From NCBI GenBank assembly GCA_963971225.1, contig OZ020268.1, positions 34,187,848-34,251,847 of the forward strand: a stretch of DNA of 64,000 bases, in the 5' to 3' direction. This stretch comes from Melieria omissa (Eukaryota > Arthropoda > Insecta > Diptera > Ulidiidae). Below are positions 24,701-35,964 of this stretch, piece after piece. The notes below the pieces were generated by a model. That model made no database searches and had not been told where the DNA came from. It worked only from the letters and a program-made list of their open reading frames with translations. A program made the position numbers and the translations under genes. Each line of letters starts with the position of its first letter. Within the stretch, counting starts at the first letter, position 1.

Positions 24701-27700
24701 ATTGAAGTTTAAATAAAACAACACGGTTAAGTAAATCAATCAAAAAGTAATTTGCAGAATATTTTTTTTTAATTGAGAGTTGAATAAATGTTGGGCCAAT
24801 CGAATGTCGGGTACGTGCAATACGCTCCAAAAATATACCCTGTTGTTTAATTAATTTGAAAAAATAAATCCTGATGATATGTAGAGCTGAAGAAGTTGCA
24901 TCATTGAGGGCACAAAAATCAAAAGCTGCTGAAGCTGCTCTCTTAGTTATATTGCAATAAATATATAAACAATATTAATTTTAGTGCATTGTGTTATGCG
25001 ATTAAGGTGAGCGTGTTTTTGTTTAATTTCGAATTAAAAAAGTGTACGAGCGAATCAAATCATTTGGCGGCGGCAGAAAGGTGTAATTTTTTCTGTCTGT
25101 GTCTTTGTGGAACCGTATTAACTTTAGCATGCGTGGAAGCCAATTCATATATTGTAATATTTTCGTATTTATAAATAATATTTATCCCCACGTAGTTGCA
25201 ATCAGGCCTAACTTACCGGTATTGAAGTCCAGACCCTGTGTATCCACCAAGTATTGCAAAATGTCGCCCTGCTCTTCCAGATTCTCCGTTTCACGCAGCA
25301 TTGCAATGAGTTCTTCCACTTCTGTATCGGCGAAATTGGTGTCGGTGCGATGGCGTTGAACGAGAATTTTGGGTATAGATTGTACTGATTTTGGCAAACA
25401 TCGTCAATATATATCAACAGCGCGAGAAATCATAAAAAACCATAGAAGTTTGGAACATGAAATGAAAGGAAATAAAAACCAAATATAACAAAATGAAGAA
25501 AATAAGAAAAAAAAGCATTTTAAGTGCTATATGCTCTACACCCGCTAGCGCTGTTGTGATTAAAACAAAATACAATTTGGATCATAACGCAAATGACAAT
25601 TTACAACAAATACATAAGTACATATGTCCAAAACAAATTAGAAAAACGCCAATTGGGCGCTCTAGAAACAACTTCGGTATAGAGCACAGTGAACGGAAGC
25701 ACCAGCAAAGCGGGATATTAATATATCTACTAACTTTCTTGCTGCCTTGAAAACTCACTGCGACGTTCAATGGCCGAACGGCTGTGATGTGGATCGATGG
25801 GGTAGATATTCTCGCGGATCAGCGGATCCACTGGTGGGCCGGGAGCCTCTTCGGGTGTGGTGGCAAATGTACTGACGTTGTTTTGCTTTTTCGCCTGCAG
25901 CCATGGTGGTGGTATGATCGATGAGAGACGCCGCTCGGTCACTGGTGTGGGGCCCTCCATGCCCAAATTGTCAGCTGGTACAAGCGATTGAAAAAATTAT
26001 TCAAATTCAAATATTACAGAAAATGCAACAACTTACAATCTACATTGATGGAGCGTGTTTTCTTAATGGCGCCCTTGCAGGACATACGACGTCTGAGATG
26101 CCGCGGCCGCAAATGTCCACCGCGCAAATTCATGGTGCTGCGATGGCTAAACGATCGAAGCAGATGCTCGTCCAAGTACGTCTGCACATCGGGATGCAAG
26201 CGATCCGGATAACCGTCCTCGGTGCTGCCTAGGAAGCTCAAGTCCGTGATGGCCGAGGTGTTGAGGAAATCCTTCAGATTGCCCAGCATGACACGTGTGC
26301 CGTTGATGTAGCCCGATTTCAGCTTGCGCATGGTTTGTATCATGGCCAGCGGTATTTTGTCCTGATCTATTTATGCAGGAAGAAGTCAATTAGTGGGGTT
26401 TTACTAAGAGGTTCATTAGAAACACGTATGACTACGGCCAACACAAATGGTTAGATTACAATGGTAAATTAGTGACAGCATTAAAACTAAACTGACGAGT
26501 ATTGTATTATTTATGAATAAACACAGAAACAGGGATGCGGGCGACTTGTCCAAATCGAATGTTCCAACGGGCGCTAAACAACATGAAGAGAATCGACATA
26601 TTTACAATGGCAAAGAAATGACAAAGAATTGGGTAATAAGTTATAAGGAAGTGTGGCTTTGCTGGAAAAAAAATAAATAAAGAGAAAGTGAATAAAAAGC
26701 TTATTCTATTAATTGATTGCGGGCTTTGTACATTATATACTGAAAGCATATAAAAGGGACAAGCAATAATTGGGAAATTTGGCATTGTAAACTTCTACAA
26801 CTTTGTTTTTTTTTATTAGTTTTGTTTTTGCAAAATACAAGCAAAAGTGTACGTTTTAGTTGTATGGTATTGGGAACATATTTCGTTATATAGTAGAGTG
26901 ACCACTTTCTGAGAATTATTCGCGATTATAGATTTTCTATATGTGTAAATATTCAGTGTCGGACAAAACATGTGCAACTACAATGCATAAATACATAATA
27001 TATATATATATAATTTTCCCACAATACTTATTTAATATATATATTTGCATGAGAAAGAAAACTAAAAATACATATATTCAATAAGGGACAAAAAAATTGC
27101 AACTAAAAGAAAATTCAAATGTATTCACTAAATAAGTTAATATTTTGATGCAAAACAGTTGTTTTCAATTACTTCTTTACATCGCCGGGGCATTGACTCA
27201 ATTAAGTTGTTGACTACGTCCATTGGAATGATGTTCCAGGTTTTCTGAACTCTCAGAAAAAAATCGTCCTGATTTGCCATATTTGCAATTTCCCAACGAC
27301 GATTTCCCAGCGACGATTTTCCAAAGGTTTTCGATAGGGTTAAGGTTTGGGGAATGAGCGGGCCAACTCATAACATTAATTTTTTTTCGTTTTAACCACT
27401 TTTTCACCGTTTTTGAAGTATGTTTGATCGTTGTTTAGAGGTATTTCCCACTCGGCATACGAAAGCATCACGGTTTTCAGGATTGTTTTGTAGACGTATT
27501 GATCCATTATTCCCGTAATCCGGTGAAGAGGCCCCAATCCAATAGCAGAAAAGTATCTCCAGACCATAACATGCCCACTATGTTTAACCGTCTCAATGCA
27601 GTATGGTGTTTGCAGGCGTTTACCTTTGGGTCGTCTTACGCGGGACATGCCATCTCTTCCAAAAATATTAAATTTCGACTCGTCACTGAAGAGAACTGAT

Positions 27701-30700
27701 CTTATATGGTCTTTTGCGAACTGCAACCGCTTTTGTTGGCTTGGAAAGCAGTGATTTTCTCGCTGGACGGTATGATCGCAAATTAGCTTCAGCAAGGCGT
27801 GGGGATGCTGTTCTTGCAGAAATTGGAAGCTGAATTTCTTTCACTAACTGCGTAGAGCTCTTGAAAGGAATCTTTTTATCTCCCTGGTTATGGCTGCATC
27901 GGTACATGCATCAGGTTTGGGTGGACGTCCGCCTCGATGTACCACGGCGACGGTATTATCTGCACAATACCGTGAAATAGTTCGCGAAACTGACGATTTA
28001 TGGGCATTATATTTCACAGAGAAATCTTTCTGAGAATATCCTTTCTTAAAATCGTCAATAAAACGCTTCACCGAACTTACCAGGCGCCATTGTCTTTAAC
28101 ACTGATAATTGAAATATTTGAACTGATCCGTCTCAACATCTTTCAGCAACTGAAGTAGTATTTAATATTTTCTCTTAACTAGAACCAAATAACGGTAAAA
28201 ACTTAAATATTAAAAAAAATACAAAATAAATTGTGGAACCGGGCTACTAAGTTGCAAATGTTTTGTCGCACAGAATTTTGAATAGTTTTACAATTGCATA
28301 GATGTTCAGCTTAGCAAATGTTTAGTAATAAGCAAAAGTTAAAAGAATCTGACTAGGTCCAGAAATTACTCAGTTAAAAAAAATTGAACAATTGCATTGT
28401 AGTTGCAAATGTTTTGTCCCACACTGTATATTTATATTTTTTCTTTACGTTATACATTAGTTTGGACGGTAAACTGCATGCATATTTGCTAACCATAATT
28501 TTCACCATTATTCGATATGTGCATAGACCTTCTTATTGGACAATGTTTTGAAAATGCTGCAAACATTTCTCGGAAAATTGAATAATACAGTTTTTTTGCA
28601 TATGTTTTTCGTTCGCGCATGGTTTGTGGTGACAGTTTATGTACAAATGGTCACTCTACATGAGTGCTACTGTTGCAATAGTTTTAATAGGAATTTCAAT
28701 CTTAACTTATAAGCATGCTCAGTAAATTAGACTAAGCTTTAATAAGTTTAGGCGTCACTAATAATGCACTAATAAGAAGCCACTTAAACTAGACAAAACC
28801 AAAGTCTGCAGCGACATAATTAACAACTATGAATGTTGCAAGCTGAATTTTGAATTTCGAAAATTTGTAAAAAAAAATGTGTGCTTAAATTGCGGTCTTT
28901 TCACGACTGGGGCGTATTCTATTGTGCGGGCAAATAGACTAAGAAGGTAATTGCATGTGGCTACGACTATGTATGTGTGCGTGTGTGTGTGTGTGGTAGT
29001 TACCTAGCATGTAATGCGTGGCCATTAGGGTTATTGTTGGCCTTCCTAACATGTGCCGCCAATTGTTTGTTAGGAAAGCTAAATTTGTGGTGAAATTGCT
29101 AGCGAGCAAGTCGGGATCACGGTTGGTGTAGTACTCTTCGTAGTCGATATTCTGTTCGAATCGATTTGATTGCATTAGAGATAACGAGTTGATGGCTTAA
29201 TCCAATTGATTGATGTGGTTGCATGTAAGACTACTACTTAAAATACAATGTAAATAAACAGCTAAACTAAGAGTCACAATGCGACAGCGACGCTGCTCCC
29301 CGCTCAAGACTGTGTTGGCGAAATGAGTAGCTACAATGCACTAGTGGTGCTTGCGTTTTAATCACATGAAATTATAGAATTTCCAACTGGTCAAAATCAA
29401 AACTACAATATGTAGAAAGAGGATAGACAGAAAGGAAATCCCATTGATGTAAAAGCAAGTACATGTCGAGAGCACAGTAGAGTTGCTATTCGAGGCAAAC
29501 ATGACGAGACACGACGTTGGCACCAATCTACACGAACAATTTGTAGTACACGCAAACGAACGCCAATTACCATTTACGCAAATGCACAAACTTGCTTTTA
29601 CATACATATGTACATGTGTAGATTTTGTATGAAAACATGAAAGATAAATCAAAAAGCAACTTAAATGCACTCAAATGTAATCGCATCCTTTTTGCAAGTT
29701 GTATGTAAATCACAAAGAAATATGCAGTAGGTATGTGTGTACGGTGGTATAAACAGGAAGAGAGTAGTACTTAATTGATAGACAACATACAAACAAACCG
29801 ACCTAAGTGTATCTTTTTCAAAACTAGCGTGACTAACGGACGCCCCAGCAGATCCCAAGCGGACTTGAGGAAATTGATTTCCCCCTTAAGGATGTCAATC
29901 ATCAATTCATTATCGGATGCGATATAAAAACGTGTCAAGTCGACAAACTAACATAAATAATAAATGTTTATAAAGTGTATTATAAAAGTTCACAAAGCAA
30001 GAAATTAAAATTGCATCGTCGAAATGCACACAGAAACACTGACAGCTTACCTGTGGCGTAAATGCAAATATTCTATCCTTGAGCGAGTACAATTTGCTAG
30101 TACTCAAAATACCCACATCTCGCGACTTGCGGCCAGTCAGACCTAGTTTCCGATTGCGACCCAAATACGTGTATAGATGACTGAGCACGCGTGCTGGTTG
30201 CACTTCAATAGGCGCCACTTCGGCTATGGTTTGCACGTGCAGATCGTGTTCCAGAAGTTTGCTCTGTATTTCCGCGTCCTCGGCAATAATGACCACTTGC
30301 ACTACTACGTCTGGTTTTTTTTGAGCTCCCAAACGTCGATTGAGTGGATCCAGTTCTCCGACGGCCAGGAAGCCCTGCATTAGGCGTAGAAATTTTCAAA
30401 TGTAGTTGGTAGAGAAAATGGTAGCGGCCAACCTCTTGCAACAGGCGTCCTAAAATAAATAACGACTGACCCCACAAAAAGGGACAGCGACCGACGACTT
30501 CACGCGGCTGTGAGCTGGGATGCTGATACTCATTGGCAACCAGATCTCTAGGTACTGCATAACTTTCCGGTATAAGTAAGATGCCATCATCTGCGCGCAC
30601 CATGATTTTCTGCAGAGAAATATATTTTAATGACGTATAATTTACAACTATTTAGGTTGGGTCAATAGTGCAAAGTGCTCAAAAAAAATCTATACACAGT

Positions 30701-32026
30701 ACTTTTCACTTAAAGCGAACTTCGAGGGACTAGGCAAAATGGTTCGTTTTAACCGAAAACTTGCTTTAAAAGTCGTCCGCAATAAGTGAAAACATAAAGC
30801 GCGTACTTTTGAAATTTGTTCGTTTTAGGCGGAAATTCGTTTTAAACGGGTTCGTTATAAACGAAAAGCACTGTATTTGTATTTGCATTTGTACCTCTAA
30901 TCTTTCAGCATAATCCTTAACAGCAGCCTTGTCGTTCTGAAAGGCGTGATACAGTATCAGGTAGCAGTAGAACAGTGGCCACTCGCACTCGATATTCTCG
31001 AACATACGCAGCTCCCAGCGTTCGTAGTAGAGACGCGATGGATCCTCCTTGGGAGTGCGATAGCCATCACGCAGAAAGCGCTTACAGCCGTAATGTCCCT
31101 GCAGACGTGATAGAATGGCATCCTTTGTGTTGCGTATCAGCTGTGGATCGTCCACAGCAAAAGCTGGGAAACCAATGACGCACAGAATGCCTGAGTCTAG
31201 CTCCTTGCTATTGGACTCGCGCGGCAACATGGACTGTAACACTGCTTGGCACTTGTGCGCCTCATCGGCCAGCACGTGAATGACACTGGCCGGGCCACCG
31301 CGCGCCCCAAACAAATCCAGTTCGTTCATGGCTTCCAGGGCAGCTTTGGCCATGCCAATTGAACTAGCGTTCAATTCGGGTTCACCTGTTTTGCATTTGA
31401 ATTTGATTTATTAATAAACAGAAAAACAGATTTTTAATTATTTCCTGACCATGATTGGTTTTGTCGCCACGCTCCCAGATGCCATAGTCCGGAATGCAGT
31501 AGGCCGACTCTATGTAGAAGACCAGATTCTGTATGAATGACACTTCGTCTAGCGAAAAGACTATTTGCAGTCCGGATGCTGTCATTTGCGCCAATATTAG
31601 CAGATACAGCGACACGGCATCGATCTGCAAATGACCCCACTCGCCGTCACCCACCACCGGTTGCCCGTTCTTGCTTGAATATTTGGCATGCAGCGAGTCC
31701 AGTGGATTTTGTGTTATTTTAAATTTCTCCACTTTATCTTTCTGATTCATCATGGCCATCAGGAGGCCACGCATTAGCTTCACACAGCTCTGTTCCAGCT
31801 CGTAGCACTTTGCACGATCTTCGTCTTGGTCGGCAATTTTCTTATAGGCCATCGAGAGACCCCACACGGCCAGTATGCAATACACATTGTCGCGTATCCA
31901 TGCGTGCGAGTTGATGTTGGAAGCCGGAAAGAGCCCCGTGACGGGCTCCTGGTGGGCCATAATCAGCCGATGCACAATGCGCTGGTAGTAGTCCAGGCGC
32001 ACGCCCGAGTTGCTGCGCGAACGCAT
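18789..32026 (-). CDS. Phosphorylase b kinase regulatory subunit alpha
   Basis: This is the alpha regulatory subunit of the phosphorylase kinase holoenzyme, which activates glycogen phosphorylase. Coding exons in transcript order: 32026-31450, 31385-30895, 30609-30433, 30374-30051, 29947-29803 (5a) or 29151-29004 (5b), 26366-26037, 25974-25759, 25384-25217, 20416-20121, 20018-19935, 19874-19607, 19552-18958 and 18894-18789. All junction phases agree; the 5a form is about 1258 aa (human alpha about 1235). The N-terminus [12 protein letters not shown] is nearly identical to vertebrate PHKA. The N-terminal glucoamylase-like domain ([26 protein letters not shown]) and the late [14 protein letters not shown] block are well conserved. 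The protein ends CAIS, a CaaX-type prenylation signal as in vertebrate alpha/beta subunits. The Drosophila counterpart is the CG7766-type alpha gene rather than the beta gene. The large introns are full of transposon remnants. Confidence 0.94.
22103..23540. repeat. Large interrupted inverted repeat within the piggyBac remnant
   Basis: The left arm (22103-22184, continuing at 22770-22800 and 22985-23085) is the reverse complement of the right arm (23345-23540). It runs from CACGGTAGGCAGGAAGCATC to the motif CCGATTGACAT. The left arm is interrupted by the mariner-like element and by about 200 bp of other sequence. Pairing of the arms across the short spacer would form a cruciform or foldback. 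Confidence 0.8.
22185..22769 (+). mobile_element. Mariner-like element, internally deleted, with TA target duplication
   Basis: A 585-bp element with matching ends (TAGGGTGTTTTTTTTA at the left, its complement at the right) flanked by TA on each side. A plus-strand frame from 22297 begins [19 protein letters not shown], which is the N-terminal DNA-binding helix region of an insect mariner/IS630-type transposase. After one frame change it continues ([19 protein letters not shown]) and then jumps to the transposase C-terminus ([13 protein letters not shown], stop near 22663), so the whole catalytic core is deleted. It sits inside the piggyBac remnant. Confidence 0.85.
24668..24697 (-). CDS. Candidate 30-nt cassette microexon of kinase alpha
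   Basis: Inside the 4.8-kb intron between exons 25384-25217 and 20416-20121, the minus strand reads TTCAATTAG/ 30 nt /GTAAGTG. Entered in phase 1 and left in phase 1, it would insert [10 protein letters not shown] between DFNT and DDVEQ without changing frame. Both splice sites are good and no stop occurs. The segment is not essential to the alignment with vertebrate PHKA, so it would be an optional cassette. Exonic status rests only on splice signals and phase. Confidence 0.45.
26954..28426 (-). mobile_element. Tc1-like element with IR/DR termini, decayed
   Basis: A 1473-bp element in the kinase intron after exon 5b. The ends CAGTGTCGGACAAAACAT at the left and their reverse complement at the right (CACACTG, then TA) define it; the left TA has become TT. 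Internal repeats of the GGGACAAAA..TTGCAACT motif at about 27087 and 28254 give the two-repeat-per-end arrangement seen in some Tc1 families. Minus-strand fragments show a helix-turn-helix ([20 protein letters not shown]), a GRPPK hook, [16 protein letters not shown] with the first catalytic Asp, and [15 protein letters not shown] with the last. The middle catalytic region is lost to frame changes and deletion. Confidence 0.88.
29004..29151 (-). CDS. Kinase alpha alternative exon 5b
   Basis: A 148-nt exon with the same phases as 5a (0 in, 1 out): acceptor TTCGAACAG/AAT and donor CTAG/GTAACT. It encodes a segment aligning to the same place as 5a: N-terminal [14 protein letters not shown], then a helix with a conserved W and LGRPTITLM. 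The two exons share only the W-x-x-x-x-GRP-x-x-T-L core, so the duplication is old. The next exon (26366) begins with the two bases needed by either form. Confidence 0.8.
29803..29947 (-). CDS. Kinase alpha alternative exon 5a
   Basis: A 145-nt exon, phase 0 in (after ..TTAG) and phase 1 out (TTAG/GTCGGT). It encodes [18 protein letters not shown]... ending in LLGRPLVTL plus a short tail. Its first half aligns well with vertebrate PHKA (x-LALDNEMIVEMLR...), followed by the conserved W and GRP. The donor GTCGGT is weaker than that of 5b. Splicing 5a together with 5b would break the reading frame (5a ends in phase 1, 5b starts in phase 0), so the two must be used alternatively. Confidence 0.8.
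30697..30873. mobile_element. Short pogo/Tigger-like MITE
   Basis: A 177-bp stretch in a kinase intron with inverted ends (CAGTACTTTTC at the left, complement of CAGTGCTTTTCGTT at the right, then TA at 30874-30875). The interior is rich in CGTTTTAAACG-type motifs typical of pogo-like non-autonomous elements. Left and right ends match imperfectly and no coding capacity is present. Confidence 0.55.
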
Positions 32027-32619
32027 TTTGACTGCTTTTGCAAGTGTGGCGCGCTGATGCAAGTGCAAGTGAGATCAAAATATTGCAATGCAGCTTTTGG
32101 CTGGGGTTCTAGGTGCAGCTAACTGCCAGCTGCAGTTGACCTTACATAAGCTTGTTGCGCTTTGGCTATTTATTCACTTTACGCACTTTAAATACTCATT
32201 ATGTTCAATATGCACTTGAAAAAGATTTATTTTCAACGAAAAAAACACACTTTCTCCTGAGTTTACAGGCGAATTTGGAATTTCTTGCGCTATAATTAGA
32301 AAACTTCCAACAAAAAAATCGGACACAATAAGCGAAACGCTTCCGCCTTTGCAAAATGTCACACCAAAGTCAAAGTAATCACAGCAAACAGCTGATCGTT
32401 CATTGGAGTATGTTCGCATTCTAATGGAACAGCAAATTCGCGTTGCGGGTGCGTTCGCAAATAACTGTCAAAGTTGTTGCCGCATTTGATTGTTTGCTCG
32501 CGTTTTTTAAGTTTTTTTTTTATTATCAGTAAATAAAAGACGTGTTAAGAAGCATTAAGATAATGGAAAAATAACTGGCACTTTCCAGCAGCAGTAGTAG
32601 TCTTTAGCAATCACCGACA
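32027..32619. promoter_or_regulatory. Shared head-to-head promoter region
   Basis: The kinase alpha start codon (minus, 32026) and the zinc-finger start codon (plus, 32620) point away from each other across 593 bp. Both 5' UTRs and a divergent promoter must fit here unless unseen 5' exons lie further away. CTGCCAGCTGCAG-type palindromic motifs occur near 32124-32137. No TATA box was convincing for either gene. Confidence 0.5.
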
Positions 32620-34873
32620 ATGTCAAAAGGTGGACAGCTTTGCAGAATCTGCCTGCGAAAGTGCAAGAATCGGTACATTTCGTTCAAGGACATTTGCATA
32701 GGACCAACTGGACTGGAACTGGACGAAGAGGATAAGCAGCAGTCGATTACTTATCTAACCGCCTACAATGTTTGCACACAACTAAAGGCGCTGCCGGGCG
32801 CAGATGGGCTGCCCGATTGCCTGTGCACGAGCTGCAGTAGTGAGTGGAGATTTCGGTTACTTTTGGTTCCTTTATAACCACAGCTTGTTTAAATTTCGTT
32901 GGCAGAAAACCTACAAACTGCTTATCAACTTTGGCGCAAAGCCAGGGAAACAGATGTAAGGCTGCGCTGTCAATTGCTAAGTGTCGCAAAAGGTGACCAG
33001 TTGCAAGAACTGAATATTCATGATGCAGCTCCTTATTTGGAAGCAGGCTTTGAGCTGGCGAACGCTCTTAATTGCTCGGGTGCTGCGCACGCTAAGGATC
33101 CACTGGAAGAGACGGATGCTGAAGTTGTAAGAAGCGTACTGAGTGGCCTATTTAAAGTCAGTTTTAATTGTTTTATTGCTCCCTATAGGAATTCAAAGTA
33201 GAAGAGCCTTGGTCTGTTAATGCCAATACTGCAACCTCAATGAATGCACCGGATGATAGCGATGACGATAAGCCGCTAAAAGATTTGTTATTGTGTAAGA
33301 TAAGATTTTATTGTCTGCTGGTGTGTCACGCCAGGTCGAAAATATTTTGCCTTTGTTAATACAAAAATATTTTTATAGCATCTAATGACAAGTTTAACGC
33401 TTTGGAGAAAAGAGAGTCGTCTCAAGAAAATTTGGAGTTTGAAGTTAGCGAAGCTAGTAATAATGGGAATGGGAACATTGAACATTTACTAGAGGACGAA
33501 GCGTTCGAGGAAGATGTAAATTGCTTGGATGGCAATGCGGGCGATTTGATGTCCGCCACAGAAGCCCAAATTTTTCCCAAAGGTGTAGGCGCAGCTTGTA
33601 TAGTTATTTTTAATATTTACTAAAAAAAAGTTATTTATTTAAGGTCGATTCAAATGCAAAATATGCGAGAAGACGTACTTCACAGTTATTGGACTGAAGG
33701 CGCACTTGGATGTGCATTTACCCAAAAGTGTTACTGTTAAAAAGAAACGCTTGCGCTGTGCCAACAAAAACAGACGGAAGTCACAGCCCCCGGAAGCAGC
33801 GGAACAGATGGCGACACTGTCTGTTCCACATGCAGACGACTCTACTTGCGAAGAGCAAGGCTCAGGTATAAACCAGAAGGCAAATGTTACAGCAGAGAAT
33901 GAAAGCACTGGTGATAAAACCATATCAAAAACTCGTAAAGTGAAGCTGCCCAAACCGAAGAAAATGTTTCCCTGTCACGTTTGCGGCAAGCACATGATAT
34001 CGGCGTCCAAGCTGAGATATCACATGGTGATGCACACTGGCGAAAAGGACTATCTCTGCACAATGTGTCGTAAGTTTTACTGATTTAATTATGAAACACT
34101 AAAAATATTTCACTAAAATTCTTCAATTTTTAGCAAAGGCCTATTCTACGATTTATGCATTGAAACATCACATTCGCACACATACCGGCGAACGGCCGTA
34201 TGAGTGCAAATTTTGCGGTGATAAGTTTCTGCGTCCCACTACGCTCAAAAGTCATCAGCGACGACATACTGGCGAGCGGCCATACGGCTGCGATATTTGT
34301 GGCAAGCGGTTCATACAGCACTCCTCAATGACCACGCACATGAAGCTTAATCACATGGATAAGACCATACAATGTCCGCACTGTGATAAGAAGTATGCGC
34401 GGCAAACCGATTTAAACACACACTTGCTCAGTCATACCGGAGATAAGCCGTATTCTTGTCAACTGTGCCCGAGTCGTTTTATACGCCAGGCGAATCTTAA
34501 CAAGCACATGAACCAGCATCACGCTGGAAAGCCCGGCACCAGCAGCGAATCGAAGGGAAGTAAATCGGGCACCAAAAGGGCCAATACCAAGAGGGCTACT
34601 GAGAGTGTGAAAGAGCAGAGGGATGGTGTAGTTGCAGATGCTGTTAGGGGCGCGAGTTGTTGTGTACAATCGATTATGGATGAGAGTAACACAAATTTGT
34701 CAATTGATAGCACTGGGCAAATGGAAAGCGAAAGCACTGCTGGCTACGGTGACGGGCCACAATCACAAATTGCAATGTTACAAGAGCCACTTCTTCATTC
34801 AGATTTGGGAACAGCATATATATGCACAGAGCAAAATAGTTGTGATATTTTGTTGTATGTAAACTTAATTTAA
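32620..34873 (+). CDS. ZAD C2H2 zinc-finger protein, seven fingers
   Basis: Predicted sequence-specific DNA-binding nuclear protein of about 638 aa. Coding exons: 32620-32839, 32906-33126, 33189-33294, 33379-33582, 33644-34069 and 34134-34873; phases 1,0,1,1,1 agree. The N-terminus is a ZAD domain, an insect-expanded dimerisation module, with its paired cysteines (CRIC near residue 9, CTSC near 70) bridging exons 1 and 2. An acidic linker of about 150 residues follows. C2H2 finger 1 (CKICEKTY) is separated from six clustered fingers by a Lys/Ser-rich spacer. The cluster starts with CHVCGKH and CTMC(P), the latter split by an intron, and uses TGE(K/R)P-type linkers. The tail is Ser/Lys-rich. 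It belongs to a lineage-specific family, so I give no symbol. It is convergent with the bHLH gene downstream. Confidence 0.92.
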
Positions 34874-35362
34874 ATGAAGTGTGAAGGTGTACACAACATT
34901 GATTTATTTTTTTAAATTTATTATTGCAGAAATGTGCAGAATGCGAAAGGTGTACAAACTTTCCTACAGCCGAGTACAACACAAAATATGCAGCATGATT
35001 TGGTGCACTGGAATTTTCCAAGCAACACATAGCATACAAGTTTCAAGAAAAACAACAATGATGCTTATGAACATATAAACATAAACATATATTGTATAAT
35101 TTTGTATAGATTCGTTGAAAAATACGTAATGGTTTAATGTATGTACATAAAATCTCTCATGAATGATTGAATATATAAAATCTGTTAACTTGTAAAACCT
35201 TATGAATTTATTTGTATATTGTAAATATTGTGAATTTATAGAAAGACTGCGGTTTTATGAATACATTTATAATACATTAAAATATATATTTTTTGCAAAA
35301 CATATATTTGTTGAGGGCTATAAACAGTACATCAAACTTTTTCTATTTACTATACTATTTAT
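34874..35362. other. Convergent 3' region between zinc-finger and bHLH genes
   Basis: Very AT-rich, 489 bp, holding the 3' UTRs of two convergent genes. No other feature recognised. Confidence 0.5.
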
Positions 35363-35964
35363 TTAATTTTTGTAGCTAGTTAGTGTCGCACAAAACGTAC
35401 AAATATTTGATCTTGTTTTATCCATTGCTACGTTGTTACATTGATTTAAGTTGTATTGATTGGTGCATGGCTTATCTGCATTACCTGCGAAAAAATGTAT
35501 CAAGATTTTGTACGGAGTCCATTTTTCGAGAACAATCGTTTACCTGTGACTATCACCGCATCTAAGTGTGCAATGTAGCTTTTCGCTAGCCGTAATATTT
35601 CGATTTTTGACAACTTGCGATCATATGGCTCAGTGGGTATTAGGTTGCGTAGCGTACTAAATGCGCTATTTACACTGCAATGTATGTTTTAAAAAGAAAT
35701 TCAGATCAATTAAAAACCATTCAACAACTCTTATTGAATGAATTTAATTGGTTAGAAAGTGAAACTTCCTCTACGAATTACGTTTGTCTCAGTTGTCATC
35801 ACACAATTAACATAGAAAATTAAAAACCTTTGTGTGCGACAGCGTTCCCTCGCATTGACCTCGTGGCGTGGTTTCGATGGGCTACTGGACGAGTCCGATA
35901 TTCCCGGACTCTGACTGTAACTGTGCATTAAGTCAGCTTGTTGGTAAAAGTTTTGAAAATCCAT
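35363..35964 (-). CDS. Paraxis/scleraxis-type bHLH transcription factor
   Basis: A small bHLH factor that would bind E-boxes as a heterodimer with a Daughterless-type partner. Exons: 35964-35828, 35674-35544 and 35484-35363 (phases 2 and 1), 129 aa in total. The basic region is [13 protein letters not shown]; the first intron falls inside it (after CAAAG), so the domain is invisible as one open frame. Helix 1, loop and helix 2 read [21 protein letters not shown], then [18 protein letters not shown], matching the paraxis (TCF15)/scleraxis group (NARERDRTxSVNTAF, [15 protein letters not shown]). The C-terminus ends [15 protein letters not shown]; an ICTFC motif also ends vertebrate paraxis and scleraxis. 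The fly counterpart is the CG33557 type. The protein is shorter than the vertebrate forms (about 200 aa). The Cys in RERCR is unusual for the group. Confidence 0.9.

Noticed and set aside
28977..28996. GT-rich tract as a possible direct-repeat array
   Set aside because: Simple microsatellite; no spacers or repeat units of CRISPR type, which are not expected in a fly.
32174..32419. 81-aa minus-strand frame upstream of the kinase start
   Set aside because: No domain, no splice fit with the kinase coding frame; most likely 5' UTR or promoter sequence.
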